Of a stretch of 50,866 bases of DNA, positions 1-8,964 are shown one piece after another; the stretch's first letter is position 1; each line of letters starts with the position of its first letter. The stretch is from NCBI RefSeq assembly GCF_002632615.1, contig NZ_NITZ01000013.1, positions 69,293 through 120,158 of the forward strand, read 5' to 3'. The translations under genes were made by a program, and so were the position numbers. The stretch comes from Xenorhabdus miraniensis (GTDB taxonomy: Bacteria > Pseudomonadota > Gammaproteobacteria > Enterobacterales > Enterobacteriaceae). The notes under the pieces were generated by a model. The model saw only the letters and a program-made list of their open reading frames with translations, was not told the origin of the DNA and did not search any database.

Positions 1-12
1 TTCCTCTGAGAG

Positions 13-18
13 TGTCAA
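13..18 (-). promoter_or_regulatory. rrn P2: rRNA operon P2 promoter, -35 element
   Basis: On the minus strand the sequence reads AAAAATAAGGCTTGACACTC. It carries a TTGACA hexamer in the same context as the P2 promoter of E. coli rRNA operons (AATAAATGCTTGACTC). The -10 box would lie beyond the left edge of the window, so only the -35 part is seen. The assignment is supported by the P1 promoter about 100 bp upstream, and by clpB, which in E. coli also lies just upstream of an rRNA operon (rrnG). Confidence 0.75.
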
Positions 19-89
19 GCCTTATTTTTCAGGGCTTTTCACTTTGTCATCTCGACATGTTTGTGTGTTTGTCGTGACAACGGAAGCGC

Positions 90-137
90 ATTATAGGGAC
101 TTTTGTGATACTGGCAATAGTTATTTTAAAAAAACCT
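90..137 (-). promoter_or_regulatory. rrn P1: rRNA operon P1 promoter with UP element
   Basis: Read on the minus strand, a perfect TATAAT (90-95) lies 16 bp from a TTGCCA -35 box (112-117). It is followed by a GC-rich discriminator (GCGC), as in stringently controlled rRNA P1 promoters. Upstream of the -35 is an A/T-only tract (about 119-133) in the place of the UP element that binds the alpha subunit C-terminal domain. The arrangement matches E. coli rrn P1 promoters closely. Transcription runs leftward out of the window, so a 16S rRNA gene is expected just outside it. Confidence 0.85.
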
Positions 138-198
138 CTCAACCGCTTACTTATCGCCCAAAACAGCCTGATTCGATGTTTTATTGGTCTACAAAAGA

Positions 199-227
199 AA
201 AAAGAGGTGTTTTTTTCACCTCTTTTT
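199..227 (-). terminator. Rho-independent terminator after clpB
   Basis: Arms AAAAAGAGGTG (199-209) and CACCTCTTTTT (217-227) form an 11-bp stem. On the minus strand it runs into a further T-rich tract, as expected for the end of clpB. The structure is nearly symmetric and could work in both directions. Confidence 0.75.
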
Positions 228-272
228 ATCTTCACTGCCTCTTTTAGTTAAAGAGGCTCTAAGTAAACAGTG

Positions 273-2846
273 TTATTGCATTGCAACAATACGGTTATTT
301 TCCAGCTCCAAAGTCACCAATTTGCCCGGAATTAACTTGCCAGAGAGAATTTGTTGAGCCAGTGGGTTTTCAATCTCTTGCTGAATAGCGCGTTTTAATG
401 GACGAGCACCATATACAGGATCAAAACCAGCTTCACTCAGTTTCTCCAATGCGGAAGGTGTCATCGTAACTTGATAACCCCGTTCTTCCAGACGCTGATA
501 TAAACGTTGCAATTGAATCTTCGCAATAGATGTTAAATGTTCCTTCCCTAATGGATGGAATACAACGACTTCATCAACACGGTTAATAAACTCAGGTCTG
601 AAATGATGACCAACTACCTCCATCACCATATCTTTCATTCCGGTATAATCCAGTGAACCAAAACGATCCTGAATCATATCTGAACCTAAGTTAGAGGTCA
701 TAATCACAACCGTATTACGAAAATCAACCGTTCTTCCCTGACCATCGGTCAAACGACCGTCATCCAATACCTGCAACAATATATTGAAAACATCTGGGTG
801 GGCTTTCTCTACTTCATCCAGCAAAATGACTGAATAGGGACGACGGCGCACGGCTTCTGTCAAATATCCACCTTCTTCGTATCCAACATATCCTGGAGGA
901 GCGCCGACTAATCTTGAAACGGCGTGTTTTTCCATAAATTCCGACATATCGATACGCACCATGGCATCATCACTGTCGAATAAGAAATTAGCCAGCGCCT
1001 TACACAATTCTGTTTTACCAACCCCAGTCGGCCCCAAGAACATAAAAGAGCCAATTGGACGATTAGGATCAGATAATCCGGCTCTGCTACGACGAATTGC
1101 ATTCGATACGGCATCCACAGCTTCATTTTGCCCGATAACACGTTTATGCAATTCTTGCTCCATGCGCAACAATTTGTCTTTTTCACTCTCCAACATTCTG
1201 GAAACAGGAATTCCTGTCCAACGAGCAAGTATTTCAGCAATTTCAGCATCCGTGACTTTATTACGCAGCAGTTTCATATGACGATTTTCTGCCGCGGTTG
1301 CCGCTGTCAGGCGTTTTTCCAATTCCGGAATTTTTCCGTACTGAATTTCAGACATTTTGGCCAAGTCACCACTACGGCGAGCTTTTTCTAATTCAATACG
1401 TGCATGTTCTAACTCAGCCTTGATATTTTGGGTGCCACTAAGTTCTGCTTTCTCAGCTTTCCACTCTTCTTCCAGTTCAGAGTATTCACGCTCTTTTTCC
1501 GTCAATTCTTCATTCAGCATCTCTAAGCGCTTCTTACTGGCATCATCAGACTCTTTTTTCAGTGCCTGCTGTTCGAGCTTTAATTGAATAACACGGCGTT
1601 CCAGACGATCCAATGCTTCTGGTTTAGAATCCATCTGCATACGCAGACTTGCCCCTGCTTCATCAATCAAATCAATTGCTTTATCAGGCAGCATACGATC
1701 AGAAATATAGCGATGAGATAATGTTGCTGCCGCAACGATTGCCGGGTCGGTAATTTGTACATGATGATGCAATTCATAACGTTCTTTGAGCCCACGCAGG
1801 ATAGCAATGGTGTCTTCAACAGTAGGCTCTGCAACGTAAACTTTTTGGAAGCGACGCTCCAAGGCGGCATCCTTCTCAATGTACTGCCGATATTCATCCA
1901 ATGTCGTCGCACCAACACAATGCAGTTCACCGCGAGCCAGAGCGGGCTTCAGCATATTACCGGCATCCATTGCCCCTTCAGCTTTACCCGCTCCTACCAT
2001 GGTATGCAGTTCATCAATAAACAGGATAACTGAGCCTTCCTGTTTGGCGAGATCGTTCAAAACACCTTTCAAACGTTCTTCAAATTCACCGCGGTATTTC
2101 GCCCCCGCCAACAGCGCGCCCATATCAAGGGATAAAACACGTTTGTTTTTCAATCCCTCAGGAACTTCACCGTTAACAATGCGCTGGGCCAAACCTTCAA
2201 CAATAGCTGTTTTCCCAACACCCGGTTCGCCAATAAGAACGGGATTGTTTTTAGTTCTACGCTGCAACACCTGAATTGTGCGTCGAATTTCTTCGTCACG
2301 CCCAATAACAGGGTCTAATTTGCCTTGTTCAGCACGTTCAGTCAGATCAATTGTATATTTCTTTAATGCCTGACGCTGATCTTCTGCGCCTTGGTCATTC
2401 ACATTTTCACCACCACGCATTTGTTCTATTGCCTTAGTGATTTTATCTTTGTTTGCCCCAACAGCTTTCAGTATGTCACTTAATGTTCCACGTTCTTCTA
2501 TCGCTGCCAGAACAAAGAGTTCAGAAGAAATAAAGTTATCACCTGCTTTTTGCGAAAGTTTGTCACACAGGTTTAAATAACGCCCTAGCTCATTGGATAC
2601 CTGAACATCCCCACCGTTGCCCTCTACTTTTGGCAATCGGTTCAGAGCCTGACTAAGTTGATTATTAAAGCTATCCGTATCCACCCCTGCTGACGCTAAT
2701 AAAGGACGAACAGAGCCACCTTCTTGATTGAGCAATGCGCTCATCAAGTGGATAGGTTCAATGAATTGATTATCACGCCCTAATGCGAGGGATTGGGCGT
2801 CAGCGAGAGCAAGCTGGAATTTATTGGTAAGACGATCCAGACGCAT
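273..2846 (-). CDS. clpB: ATP-dependent disaggregase ClpB
   Basis: ClpB is the hexameric AAA+ chaperone that, with DnaK/DnaJ/GrpE, pulls polypeptides out of heat-denatured cytoplasmic aggregates. The 857 residues equal the E. coli length. Visible in order are the N-terminal Clp repeat domain, NBD1 with Walker [10 protein letters not shown] (about residue 206), a long charged coiled-coil middle domain (about 410-525) and NBD2 with Walker [10 protein letters not shown] (about 605). The sensor and arginine-finger regions follow (for example GARPLKR near the C-terminus). A strong Shine-Dalgarno (TGGAGG) precedes the ATG, and a sigma-32-like promoter lies 40-67 bp upstream. An internal methionine at the usual ClpB-beta start was not examined. 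Confidence 0.98.
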   Translation of the reverse strand: MRLDRLTNKFQLALADAQSLALGRDNQFIEPIHLMSALLNQEGGSVRPLLASAGVDTDSFNNQLSQALNRLPKVEGNGGDVQVSNELGRYLNLCDKLSQKAGDNFISSELFVLAAIEERGTLSDILKAVGANKDKITKAIEQMRGGENVNDQGAEDQRQALKKYTIDLTERAEQGKLDPVIGRDEEIRRTIQVLQRRTKNNPVLIGEPGVGKTAIVEGLAQRIVNGEVPEGLKNKRVLSLDMGALLAGAKYRGEFEERLKGVLNDLAKQEGSVILFIDELHTMVGAGKAEGAMDAGNMLKPALARGELHCVGATTLDEYRQYIEKDAALERRFQKVYVAEPTVEDTIAILRGLKERYELHHHVQITDPAIVAAATLSHRYISDRMLPDKAIDLIDEAGASLRMQMDSKPEALDRLERRVIQLKLEQQALKKESDDASKKRLEMLNEELTEKEREYSELEEEWKAEKAELSGTQNIKAELEHARIELEKARRSGDLAKMSEIQYGKIPELEKRLTAATAAENRHMKLLRNKVTDAEIAEILARWTGIPVSRMLESEKDKLLRMEQELHKRVIGQNEAVDAVSNAIRRSRAGLSDPNRPIGSFMFLGPTGVGKTELCKALANFLFDSDDAMVRIDMSEFMEKHAVSRLVGAPPGYVGYEEGGYLTEAVRRRPYSVILLDEVEKAHPDVFNILLQVLDDGRLTDGQGRTVDFRNTVVIMTSNLGSDMIQDRFGSLDYTGMKDMVMEVVGHHFRPEFINRVDEVVVFHPLGKEHLTSIAKIQLQRLYQRLEERGYQVTMTPSALEKLSEAGFDPVYGARPLKRAIQQEIENPLAQQILSGKLIPGKLVTLELENNRIVAMQ

Positions 2847-2885
2847 AACACCTCCAATACTGGTCAGAATTTGTTACTGGAGATT

Positions 2886-2913
2886 AGATAAGGCCATTCT
2901 TTAAATATTCAAG
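2886..2913 (-). promoter_or_regulatory. Sigma-32 (heat-shock) promoter of clpB
   Basis: Minus strand: CTTGAA (2908-2913), a 14-bp spacer, then CCTTATCT (2886-2893). The heat-shock consensus is CTTGAA, 13-15 bp, CCCCATNT, so the -35 is perfect and the -10 is close. E. coli clpB also has a sigma-32 promoter directly upstream. Confidence 0.75.
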
Positions 2914-2975
2914 GTATTCTGAAAAGTTAATTGGAAACTGACCGCTATACGCCAAAGATCGTCCTGTAAGGTAGG

Positions 2976-3722
2976 TTATCGCAACCAGATTAAAGTTGCC
3001 ATTCGCCCAGTGTTACCATCACGACGATAAGAGAAAAAGGTTTTTTCCTCTGTGACTGTGCACGCAGTTCCACCGAAAATGTCTGTTATCCCTACAGACT
3101 GCAATTTTAATTTAGCCAGTAAATAAATATTTGCCAGAAATTTATCACCATAAGGTATGAAGGCTTGCGCTAGATCAGAATTGGTTGCGATGAAAGCGTC
3201 CCTGACTTCACTGCCCACCTCAAATTTTTCAGGGCCAATCGCTGGCCCCAACCACACGCGGATCATTTCAGGTTTTGCATTAAATCGAGATACCGTATTT
3301 TCCAATACTCCTGCACATAACCCACGCCATCCGGCATGAGCTGCTGCAACCTCATCTCCTGAAATACTGCAAAATAATACGGGGAGGCAATCTGCTGTCA
3401 TAACAGCACAAACCTGCCCCGGAATATTAGTGTAAACGGCATCAGCCTGATTATTTTCCTGTAACTGACCATCATCTGACTGACCATCAAGAGTGATAAC
3501 ACGTGTTCCGTGTACTTGTTCCAACCAAGTGGGATGTTGCGGCAATTGAGCATATTCAACCAACAATGTTCTATTTCGCTCTACACTTTCTGGTTTGTCT
3601 CCAACATGGGCACCCAAATTTAAACTGTCATATGGAGACAGGCTCACGCCCCCCAAACGGGTTGTACTACAAGCGCCAACATTATCAGGCTGCGGCCAAT
3701 CAGGAAAAATCAGTGATGTCAT
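2976..3722 (-). CDS. pgeF: PgeF/YfiH, peptidoglycan editing factor (laccase-domain protein)
   Basis: This 248-residue protein belongs to the DUF152/YfiH family, once called polyphenol oxidase. In E. coli it keeps peptidoglycan composition correct by removing L-Ser wrongly placed in muropeptides. The metal-site residues are visible: His71 (EQVHG), Cys112 (MTADCLPVLF) and His129 (AAHAGWRG). The C-terminus FFSYRRD..TGRMA is also typical. It starts 4 bp after the rluD stop, so the two are translated from one message, as in E. coli. A purine-nucleoside phosphorylase/adenosine deaminase activity has been reported for some relatives. Confidence 0.93.
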   Translation of the reverse strand: MTSLIFPDWPQPDNVGACSTTRLGGVSLSPYDSLNLGAHVGDKPESVERNRTLLVEYAQLPQHPTWLEQVHGTRVITLDGQSDDGQLQENNQADAVYTNIPGQVCAVMTADCLPVLFCSISGDEVAAAHAGWRGLCAGVLENTVSRFNAKPEMIRVWLGPAIGPEKFEVGSEVRDAFIATNSDLAQAFIPYGDKFLANIYLLAKLKLQSVGITDIFGGTACTVTEEKTFFSYRRDGNTGRMATLIWLR

Positions 3723-3726
3723 TTAC

Positions 3727-4704
3727 CTACCAGTCCATTTCATCTTTGAAAGTTTCAGCGTCTGCTTTCATTACTTCAATCAATTTAACCATGTCATCCG
3801 GAAGCGGTGCATGCCATTCCATTTCAATACCCGTGATCGGATGGTAAAGGCGTAACATGGTGGCATGCAATGCTTGCCGATCAAAGTTGCGCATCACTTC
3901 GCGAAATTCGTCTGAGGCGCCTTTTAAAGGACGAGGACGTCCGCCGTACAGAGGATCTCCAACCAAAGGATGTTTAATATGCGCCATATGTACACGAATT
4001 TGATGCGTCCTGCCTGTTTCCAGACGCAAACGCAAACGGGTATGTGCACGAAAATGCTCCATAACTCGATAATGAGTAACAGCAGGTTTTCCCATAGGAT
4101 GTACTGCCATATGTGTCCGTTTAGTTGGATGACGGGAAATCGGTTCTTCTACCATTCCACCAGCCGTCATACATCCCAAAGCTACAGCTTCATACTCACG
4201 TGTTATTTCACGTAATTGCAAGGATTCCACTAAGCGGGTTTGTGCTGGTACAGTTTTTGCGACAACCATCAATCCTGTCGTATCTTTATCGAGACGGTGA
4301 ACAATACCTGCTCGAGGCACATCCGCAATTTCAGGGTAACGGTATAACAGCGCATTCAATACTGTACCATCAGGGTTACCCGCTCCGGGATGAACAACCA
4401 AATCTCGTGGTTTATTGATTACCAGAATATCGTCATCTTCATAAACAATATTCAATTCAATATCCTGTGGTTCCCAACGCGCATCTTCTTCAATGATAGC
4501 ATTGATGGAAATTTCTTCACCACCCAGAACTTTTTCTTTTGGTTTATTAATTAATTTACCGTTAACTTGAACTTTATTATCCAAGATCCACTCTTTTATA
4601 CGTGATCTGGAATAATCGGGGAACAATTCGGCCAAAGCTTGATCTAAACGTTGACCAAGCTGAGATTCAGCGACTATTGCATTAAGTCGGATTTGTTGTG
4701 CCAT
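3727..4704 (-). CDS. rluD: 23S rRNA pseudouridine(1911/1915/1917) synthase RluD
   Basis: RluD isomerises three uridines in helix 69 of 23S rRNA, which forms an intersubunit bridge, and supports late 50S assembly and efficient termination. The 325 residues carry an N-terminal S4 RNA-binding domain (about 18-80) followed by the RluA-type catalytic domain. The invariant aspartate is at 139 in HRLDKDTTG. The downstream motif HQIRVHMAHIKHPLVGDPLYGG is intact (first part HQIRVHMAH). It is divergent from bamD across a 138-bp region and shares a transcript with pgeF. Same order as E. coli. Confidence 0.97.
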   Translation of the reverse strand: MAQQIRLNAIVAESQLGQRLDQALAELFPDYSRSRIKEWILDNKVQVNGKLINKPKEKVLGGEEISINAIIEEDARWEPQDIELNIVYEDDDILVINKPRDLVVHPGAGNPDGTVLNALLYRYPEIADVPRAGIVHRLDKDTTGLMVVAKTVPAQTRLVESLQLREITREYEAVALGCMTAGGMVEEPISRHPTKRTHMAVHPMGKPAVTHYRVMEHFRAHTRLRLRLETGRTHQIRVHMAHIKHPLVGDPLYGGRPRPLKGASDEFREVMRNFDRQALHATMLRLYHPITGIEMEWHAPLPDDMVKLIEVMKADAETFKDEMDW

Positions 4705-4842
4705 ATATAATTTCTATATTTTACGTTGAGTTTTGACGGCGAGGCCGTTTCATTTAAAATAGTGTGCTATTGTAACTCTATATTTTGCCGGGAGCTTCAC
4801 GGACAGTCTCCCAGAAAACACTCAGAGGATAATCAACACGTG

Positions 4843-5574
4843 ATGATTCGCATGAAATATCTGGTGGCAGCGACCACATTGAGCCTGGTTTTATCTGGAT
4901 GCTCCAGCAATAAGGATGCTGTTCCTGATATCCCGCCATCTCAAATTTATTCAACCGGGCAGGAAAAGCTACAAGAAGGTAACTATAAAGCGGCTATCAA
5001 GCAATTGGAATCCCTTGATAACCGTTATCCTTTTGGGCCGTACTCCCAACAAGTTCAGCTTGATTTGATCTACGCCTACTACAAATCAGCAGAATTTCCA
5101 CTAGCTCTCGCATCCATTGACCGTTTCATGCGCTTGAACCCAACCCATCCTAATATCGACTATGTAATGTATATGCGTGGATTAGTTTCACAAGCTCTGG
5201 ATGATAGTGCATTACAAGGCTTTTTCGGTATTGATCGTTCAGATCGTGACCCTGAGCATGCCCGTGCCGCATTCCGTGATTTCAATCAGCTCGTGCGTTA
5301 CTATCCAAACAGTCAATATGCAGCCGACGCTACCAAGCGTTTAGTATTCCTTAAGGAGCGCTTGGCTCAGTATGAACTTGCCGTCGTGAAATATTACACG
5401 AAACGCAGCGCTTATGTAGCCGTTGTCAATCGCGTAGAACAGATGTTACGAGATTATCCTGATACTAAAGCGACTTTGGAAGCCCTCCCTTATATGGAAT
5501 CAGCTTATAAGGAACTGGGGTTAACGGCTGAAGCCAATAAAGTAGCACAACTTATCGCAGCCAATCCTGCATAA
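4843..5574 (+). CDS. bamD: Outer membrane assembly lipoprotein BamD
   Basis: BamD is the essential TPR lipoprotein of the BAM complex that inserts beta-barrel proteins into the outer membrane. It contacts BamA and BamC/E on the periplasmic face. From this ATG the protein is 243 residues (E. coli 245). The signal peptide [20 protein letters not shown] ends in the lipobox LSGC, with the lipidated Cys at 20. Tetratricopeptide repeats fill the rest (for example [19 protein letters not shown]). The open frame extends 39 codons upstream, but that extension has no homology to BamD. The ATG at 4843, or the adjoining GTG at 4840, with AGAGGA upstream is the likely start. Confidence 0.96.
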   Translation: MIRMKYLVAATTLSLVLSGCSSNKDAVPDIPPSQIYSTGQEKLQEGNYKAAIKQLESLDNRYPFGPYSQQVQLDLIYAYYKSAEFPLALASIDRFMRLNPTHPNIDYVMYMRGLVSQALDDSALQGFFGIDRSDRDPEHARAAFRDFNQLVRYYPNSQYAADATKRLVFLKERLAQYELAVVKYYTKRSAYVAVVNRVEQMLRDYPDTKATLEALPYMESAYKELGLTAEANKVAQLIAANPA

Positions 5575-5609
5575 AATTTGACCTTATAAGGTTTAAACAG
5601 GCGTTCAAA

Positions 5610-5638
5610 AACAGCAGCTAAACAGTTGCTGTTTTTTT
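5610..5638 (+). terminator. Rho-independent terminator after bamD
   Basis: Arms AACAGCA (5610-5616) and TGCTGTT (5627-5633) are followed by a run of T residues up to 5638. It sits 35 bp after the bamD stop. Confidence 0.85.
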
Positions 5639-5872
5639 ATATCATTCGATTTTTGCTCTTTAATTAGCGGATTAGCGGAAAACTAGAATGATTTTAATTA
5701 CATTTACGATATTTTCATAATGGAAATGATTCATATTATAAAATTATAACATGATTTATAATACCACAACTGACTGATAATGACGCATAATGCACCACTC
5801 CGCAACAAAAATTATCCATAACTTCCTCGACTATCACAATTCTGTCACTTGCTTTCGAAATCACACAACAAA

Positions 5873-5914
5873 AGTGATTTAGATCATTCTTTTTGCGCAA
5901 AAGCGCGGTATGCT
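5873..5914 (+). promoter_or_regulatory. Putative CRP-activated promoter of raiA
   Basis: AGTGATTTAGATCATT (5873-5888) matches 7 of 10 key positions of the CRP site TGTGA-N6-TCACA. A -10-like TATGCT follows at 5909-5914 with no good -35. With a start near 5921 the CRP site centre falls at about -40.5, the class II position. E. coli raiA is known to be cAMP-CRP dependent. Confidence 0.55.
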
Positions 5915-5953
5915 GAGTTCATTGAAGACGGAGTAACATTAAGAGGTAACTAT

Positions 5954-6286
5954 ATGTTAGTAAACATTACCAGTAAGCAAATGGAAATTACCCCCGCAAT
6001 TCGTAGCCATGTAGAAGACCGTCTAAATAAGTTGAGCAAATGGCAAGTCAACCTAATTAGTCCACATATTGTACTATCAAAAGAGCCACAAGGATTTTTG
6101 GTTGATGCCACAATTGGCACACCGAATGGCACATTGGTTGCCAGTGCCAAACATGAGGACATGTATGCTGCTATCAACGAACTACTTACAAAATTGGAGC
6201 GTCAGCTCAATAAAGTACAACATAAGGCAGAAGCTCGTCGCGCAGATAACAGTGTAAAAGAGTCCAACCTTAATCTGGAAGTATAA
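5954..6286 (+). CDS. raiA: Ribosome-associated inhibitor RaiA (YfiA, protein Y)
   Basis: RaiA binds the 30S A/P sites in stationary phase or cold shock, blocks tRNA binding and stabilises idle 70S ribosomes against 100S dimer formation. From the ATG with AAGAGG nine bases upstream the product is 110 residues (E. coli 113). It starts [20 protein letters not shown], close to the E. coli sequence throughout. The acidic C-terminal tail of E. coli RaiA is slightly shorter here (ends NLNLEV). The frame is open 35 codons further upstream, but that part has no RaiA homology and contains the promoter. The position before pheL-pheA is as in E. coli. Confidence 0.95.
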   Translation: MLVNITSKQMEITPAIRSHVEDRLNKLSKWQVNLISPHIVLSKEPQGFLVDATIGTPNGTLVASAKHEDMYAAINELLTKLERQLNKVQHKAEARRADNSVKESNLNLEV

Positions 6287-6306
6287 CCATTCCTTATTCT
6301 TGTTCT

Positions 6307-6330
6307 AACGCGCTCAATGAGCGCGTTTTT
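6307..6330 (+). terminator. Rho-independent terminator after raiA
   Basis: AACGCGCTCA (6307-6316) pairs with TGAGCGCGTT (6317-6326), with an almost absent loop, followed by T residues to 6330. Confidence 0.85.
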
Positions 6331-6365
6331 GCTGCCTGCAATATAAGGGCGATAAAAGCCTTCTG

Positions 6366-6394
6366 TTGACACTTCCCTTCAAATAGGTTAATTA
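6366..6394 (+). promoter_or_regulatory. Promoter of pheLA
   Basis: A perfect -35 TTGACA (6366-6371) and a weak -10 TAATTA (6389-6394), 17 bp apart, are followed by AAAGT. This has the same layout as the E. coli pheA promoter. The -10 match alone is poor, so the call rests on position and the -35. Confidence 0.6.
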
Positions 6395-6437
6395 AAGTAC
6401 ATTATTAAATGTGTAAAGTAATGCGCTAACGAACCAA

Positions 6438-6485
6438 ATGACTATCAATTTGTCTTTCTTATTTTTCTTTTTCACCTTCTCATAA
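6438..6485 (+). CDS. pheL: pheA operon leader peptide PheL
   Basis: A 15-codon frame encodes MTINLSFLFFFFTFS, with six phenylalanines. It is followed by an attenuator terminator and then pheA. This is the design of the E. coli pheL leader (15 residues, seven Phe). Ribosome stalling at Phe codons when Phe-tRNA is scarce favours an antiterminator and lets transcription enter pheA. The sequence differs from E. coli except in its Phe richness and length. No strong Shine-Dalgarno is visible before the ATG. Confidence 0.88.
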   Translation: MTINLSFLFFFFTFS

Positions 6486-6526
6486 GGGGGGTTGTTTCGT
6501 TTTAAAAAGAAATCAAGAAGACGAAC

Positions 6527-6559
6527 AAAAAAACCTCCCTACCGATGGGAGGTTTTTTT
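6527..6559 (+). terminator. pheA attenuator terminator
   Basis: CCTCCC (6534-6539), a TACCGAT loop and GGGAGG (6547-6552) form a strong stem. It is flanked by A residues on the left and a T7 run on the right (6553-6559). It lies between pheL and pheA and would be the Phe-controlled attenuator. Confidence 0.88.
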
Positions 6560-6626
6560 GTTTATAGGTTATAAACAATACCCACAACACAACCGATCCC
6601 CATGATAAGAAGGTCAGGAACATGCT

Positions 6627-7781
6627 ATGGAACGAGATTTCATTAATTTACGAGAAGAGATTAGTAATATTGACGCGGATCTACTGGACTTACTCGCTAA
6701 ACGTCGGCAGTTAGCCAGCAGTATCGCTCAAACCAAACTTCTCGATCACCGCCCTATTCGAGATAAAAACCGTGAACGAGAGCTATTAAACGTACTAATT
6801 GATAAAGGTAAGTCCCGTGGTTTAGATGGATTTTACATTACCCGGCTCTTTCAGATGATCATTGAGGATTCAGTGCTCACCCAACAAGCTTTGTTGCAAC
6901 AGCACCTGAATCAAACACCTTATGATTCTGCCCGCATTACTTTTCTTGGGCCAAAAGGTTCCTATTCTCATATTGCGGCTCGCCAATTTTCTGCTCGTCA
7001 TTTTAATCAATTGGTTGAGTACAGTTGCCACAAATTCCCTGATATCTTTTCATTGGTTGAGATTGGTCAGGCAGATTACGGCATTCTACCACTGGAAAAT
7101 ACAAGTTCCGGGGCGATCAATGAAGTTTATGATTTATTGCAGAATACACCTTTATCCCTTGTTGGAGAGATAACCCTGCCAATCAATCACTGTTTATTGG
7201 TTTCCGGGCAAACTGAGATTTCCAGGATAAAAACCGTTTATAGCCACTCTCAACCTTTCCAACAGTGTAATCAATATCTTAATAAATACCCTCACTGGAA
7301 TATTGTCTATTGTGAAAGTACAGCCGCCGCTATGCAGAAAGTCGCTGAACTCAACTCACCAGAAGTAGCAGCATTAGGCAGCGAAGCAGGTGGAGGGCTT
7401 TATGGATTACACGTTTTAGAAAACAATCTAGCTAATCAGCAAGACAATAGTACCCGCTTTATTGTTGTTGCCCGCAAATCTATTGAGGTATCTGACCAGG
7501 TTCCTGCCAAAACCACGTTTATCATGTCAACAGGACAACAAGCCGGCGCACTAGTTGATGCGCTAATTATTTTGAAGAAGCACGGTATTGTCATGAGTAA
7601 GCTGGAATCCCGCCCAATAAATGGTAAGCCGTGGGAAGAGATGTTTTACATCGATGTACAAGCCAATCTGCGTTCCATAAAAATGCAACAGGTACTCAAA
7701 GAGCTGTCAGAAATCACCCATTTTTTGAAAGTATTGGGATGTTACCCATCAGAAAATGTCATTCCTATCGAGCCAATCTAA
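6627..7781 (+). CDS. pheA: Bifunctional chorismate mutase/prephenate dehydratase (P-protein)
   Basis: PheA converts chorismate to prephenate and then to phenylpyruvate, the committed branch to phenylalanine. The 384 residues (E. coli 386) comprise an AroQ chorismate mutase domain (about 1-90), a prephenate dehydratase domain starting at [15 protein letters not shown] (about 103), and a C-terminal ACT regulatory domain. The ACT domain carries both feedback motifs, GALV and ESRP. Expression is set by the pheL attenuator just upstream. It converges with tyrA, as in E. coli. Confidence 0.97.
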   Translation: MERDFINLREEISNIDADLLDLLAKRRQLASSIAQTKLLDHRPIRDKNRERELLNVLIDKGKSRGLDGFYITRLFQMIIEDSVLTQQALLQQHLNQTPYDSARITFLGPKGSYSHIAARQFSARHFNQLVEYSCHKFPDIFSLVEIGQADYGILPLENTSSGAINEVYDLLQNTPLSLVGEITLPINHCLLVSGQTEISRIKTVYSHSQPFQQCNQYLNKYPHWNIVYCESTAAAMQKVAELNSPEVAALGSEAGGGLYGLHVLENNLANQQDNSTRFIVVARKSIEVSDQVPAKTTFIMSTGQQAGALVDALIILKKHGIVMSKLESRPINGKPWEEMFYIDVQANLRSIKMQQVLKELSEITHFLKVLGCYPSENVIPIEPI

Positions 7782-7789
7782 CAATAAGC

Positions 7790-7813
7790 AACCGGATGGA
7801 AACATCCGGTTTA
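7790..7813 (+). terminator. Hairpin after pheA (weak terminator)
   Basis: AACCGGATG (7790-7798) and CATCCGGTT (7803-7811) are closed by a GAAA tetraloop. The tail TTATAT is a poor U-tract. It lies between the convergent pheA and tyrA genes. Confidence 0.55.
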
Positions 7814-7837
7814 TATGATAAGCATACTAAGGGCTTG

Positions 7838-8959
7838 TTATACCCTGCTATCACTGGCCTGTTGCAAAAGAGTTCGGCTTTCTTTCATGAAGCGGTTTGC
7901 TTCATCGCCAAACCATTCACTAACTTGGTTAAAACTCGCAATAAATGTCGATTTATCCTTATCTTCCAATATTTCCAAAGCTTGCCCAAAACTTTGATGA
8001 TAACGACGGATAAGTTCAATATTCTCAGGGCTAGACATAATGATATCAGCATATAACTGGGGATCTTGTGCAAATAACCGTCCCACCATTACTAGCTCCA
8101 ATCTGTAAATAGGTGAAGATAGTGAAAGTAACTGTTGTAAATCAACACCTTCTTTTGCAAGGTATCGGCCGTAAGAAAAAGTAGAGAAATGACGCAGGGC
8201 CTGGATAAAACTCATATTTTTATCATGCTGCTCTGCGCTGATTTGATGCAATCTCGCACCCCATACCGATATTTGTTCCAAAACCCATTGATATGCTTCT
8301 GGATAACGCCCATCACAATACACAACGACTTGTTTAGCAAAGCTACCTACATCTGGCCCAAACATAGGATGCAGCCCCAAAACAGGCCCTTGATGCACAT
8401 CAAGCATCGCATTTAATGGCTTGTGTTTGATGGAAGCAAGATCAACCAAAATACATTGTTCTGGCAAAGGAGGTAAGCGACGAATAATTTCTTCCGTCAA
8501 ATGAATCGGAACGCTGACTATCACCATTCCGGCATCAGCCAATATATCTTCGGCGTGATCCCAATCCCCAACCTCAAGCACTCTCACTTCATAGCCTGAC
8601 AAAGTCAGCAATCGGCTGAATAATTTACCCATTTTACCTGAACCACCGACGATAACCACAGGCCCCAAGTCAGTGCAGAGCTTTTTAAAGCCTTTGTTGT
8701 TTTCGCTGACGTAAGATTCCCGCATAATACGGCGCAAGATATCTTCGATCAAATCAGGCGGAATCCCCATATCTTCAGCCTCCTGACGACGGGATGCCAA
8801 CATTGCCGCCTCCCTGTCAGGTGCATAAATTGGTAAACCCAGTTGGCTTTTAACTTCCCCAACCTGCGCCACTAAATTCAGGCGCTTCGCCAGTAAAGCT
8901 AATAAAGCTTTGTCTACCTCATCAATTTGTTCCCTCAATTGTGACAATTCTTCTGCCAT
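7838..8959 (-). CDS. tyrA: Bifunctional chorismate mutase/prephenate dehydrogenase (T-protein)
   Basis: TyrA makes prephenate from chorismate and oxidises it with NAD+ to 4-hydroxyphenylpyruvate, the tyrosine precursor. The 373 residues match the E. coli length. An N-terminal AroQ mutase domain ([20 protein letters not shown]) is followed by a Rossmann dinucleotide site ([17 protein letters not shown], about residue 102) and the dehydrogenase domain with LHPMFGPD. The start lies 5 bp after the aroF stop, so the two form the tyrosine operon controlled by the TyrR box upstream of aroF. Confidence 0.97.
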   Translation of the reverse strand: MAEELSQLREQIDEVDKALLALLAKRLNLVAQVGEVKSQLGLPIYAPDREAAMLASRRQEAEDMGIPPDLIEDILRRIMRESYVSENNKGFKKLCTDLGPVVIVGGSGKMGKLFSRLLTLSGYEVRVLEVGDWDHAEDILADAGMVIVSVPIHLTEEIIRRLPPLPEQCILVDLASIKHKPLNAMLDVHQGPVLGLHPMFGPDVGSFAKQVVVYCDGRYPEAYQWVLEQISVWGARLHQISAEQHDKNMSFIQALRHFSTFSYGRYLAKEGVDLQQLLSLSSPIYRLELVMVGRLFAQDPQLYADIIMSSPENIELIRRYHQSFGQALEILEDKDKSTFIASFNQVSEWFGDEANRFMKESRTLLQQASDSRV

Positions 8960-8964
8960 ATTGA

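Larger units (their letters stand above)
5575..5953. other. Intergenic region bamD-raiA
   Basis: No gene of support is visible in these 379 bases. They hold the bamD terminator (5610-5638), then a very AT-rich stretch (about 5640-5800), then the CRP-type site and promoter of raiA. A loosely Fur-like sequence at 5722-5740 was not accepted. Confidence 0.6.

Noticed and set aside
44..247. Open frames of 60-70 codons on both strands at the left end
   Set aside because: They overlap the rRNA P1 promoter and the clpB terminator and show no homology or ribosome binding site.
908..1587. Several open frames inside clpB
   Set aside because: They are out-of-frame shadows of a clearly conserved gene, as are similar frames in alaS, recA, lplT, aas, betA, betB and pepD.
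5722..5740. Fur-box-like sequence GGAAATGATTCATATTATA
   Set aside because: About 12 of 19 matches in a very AT-rich gap, with no iron-related gene nearby; raiA is not known to be iron controlled.
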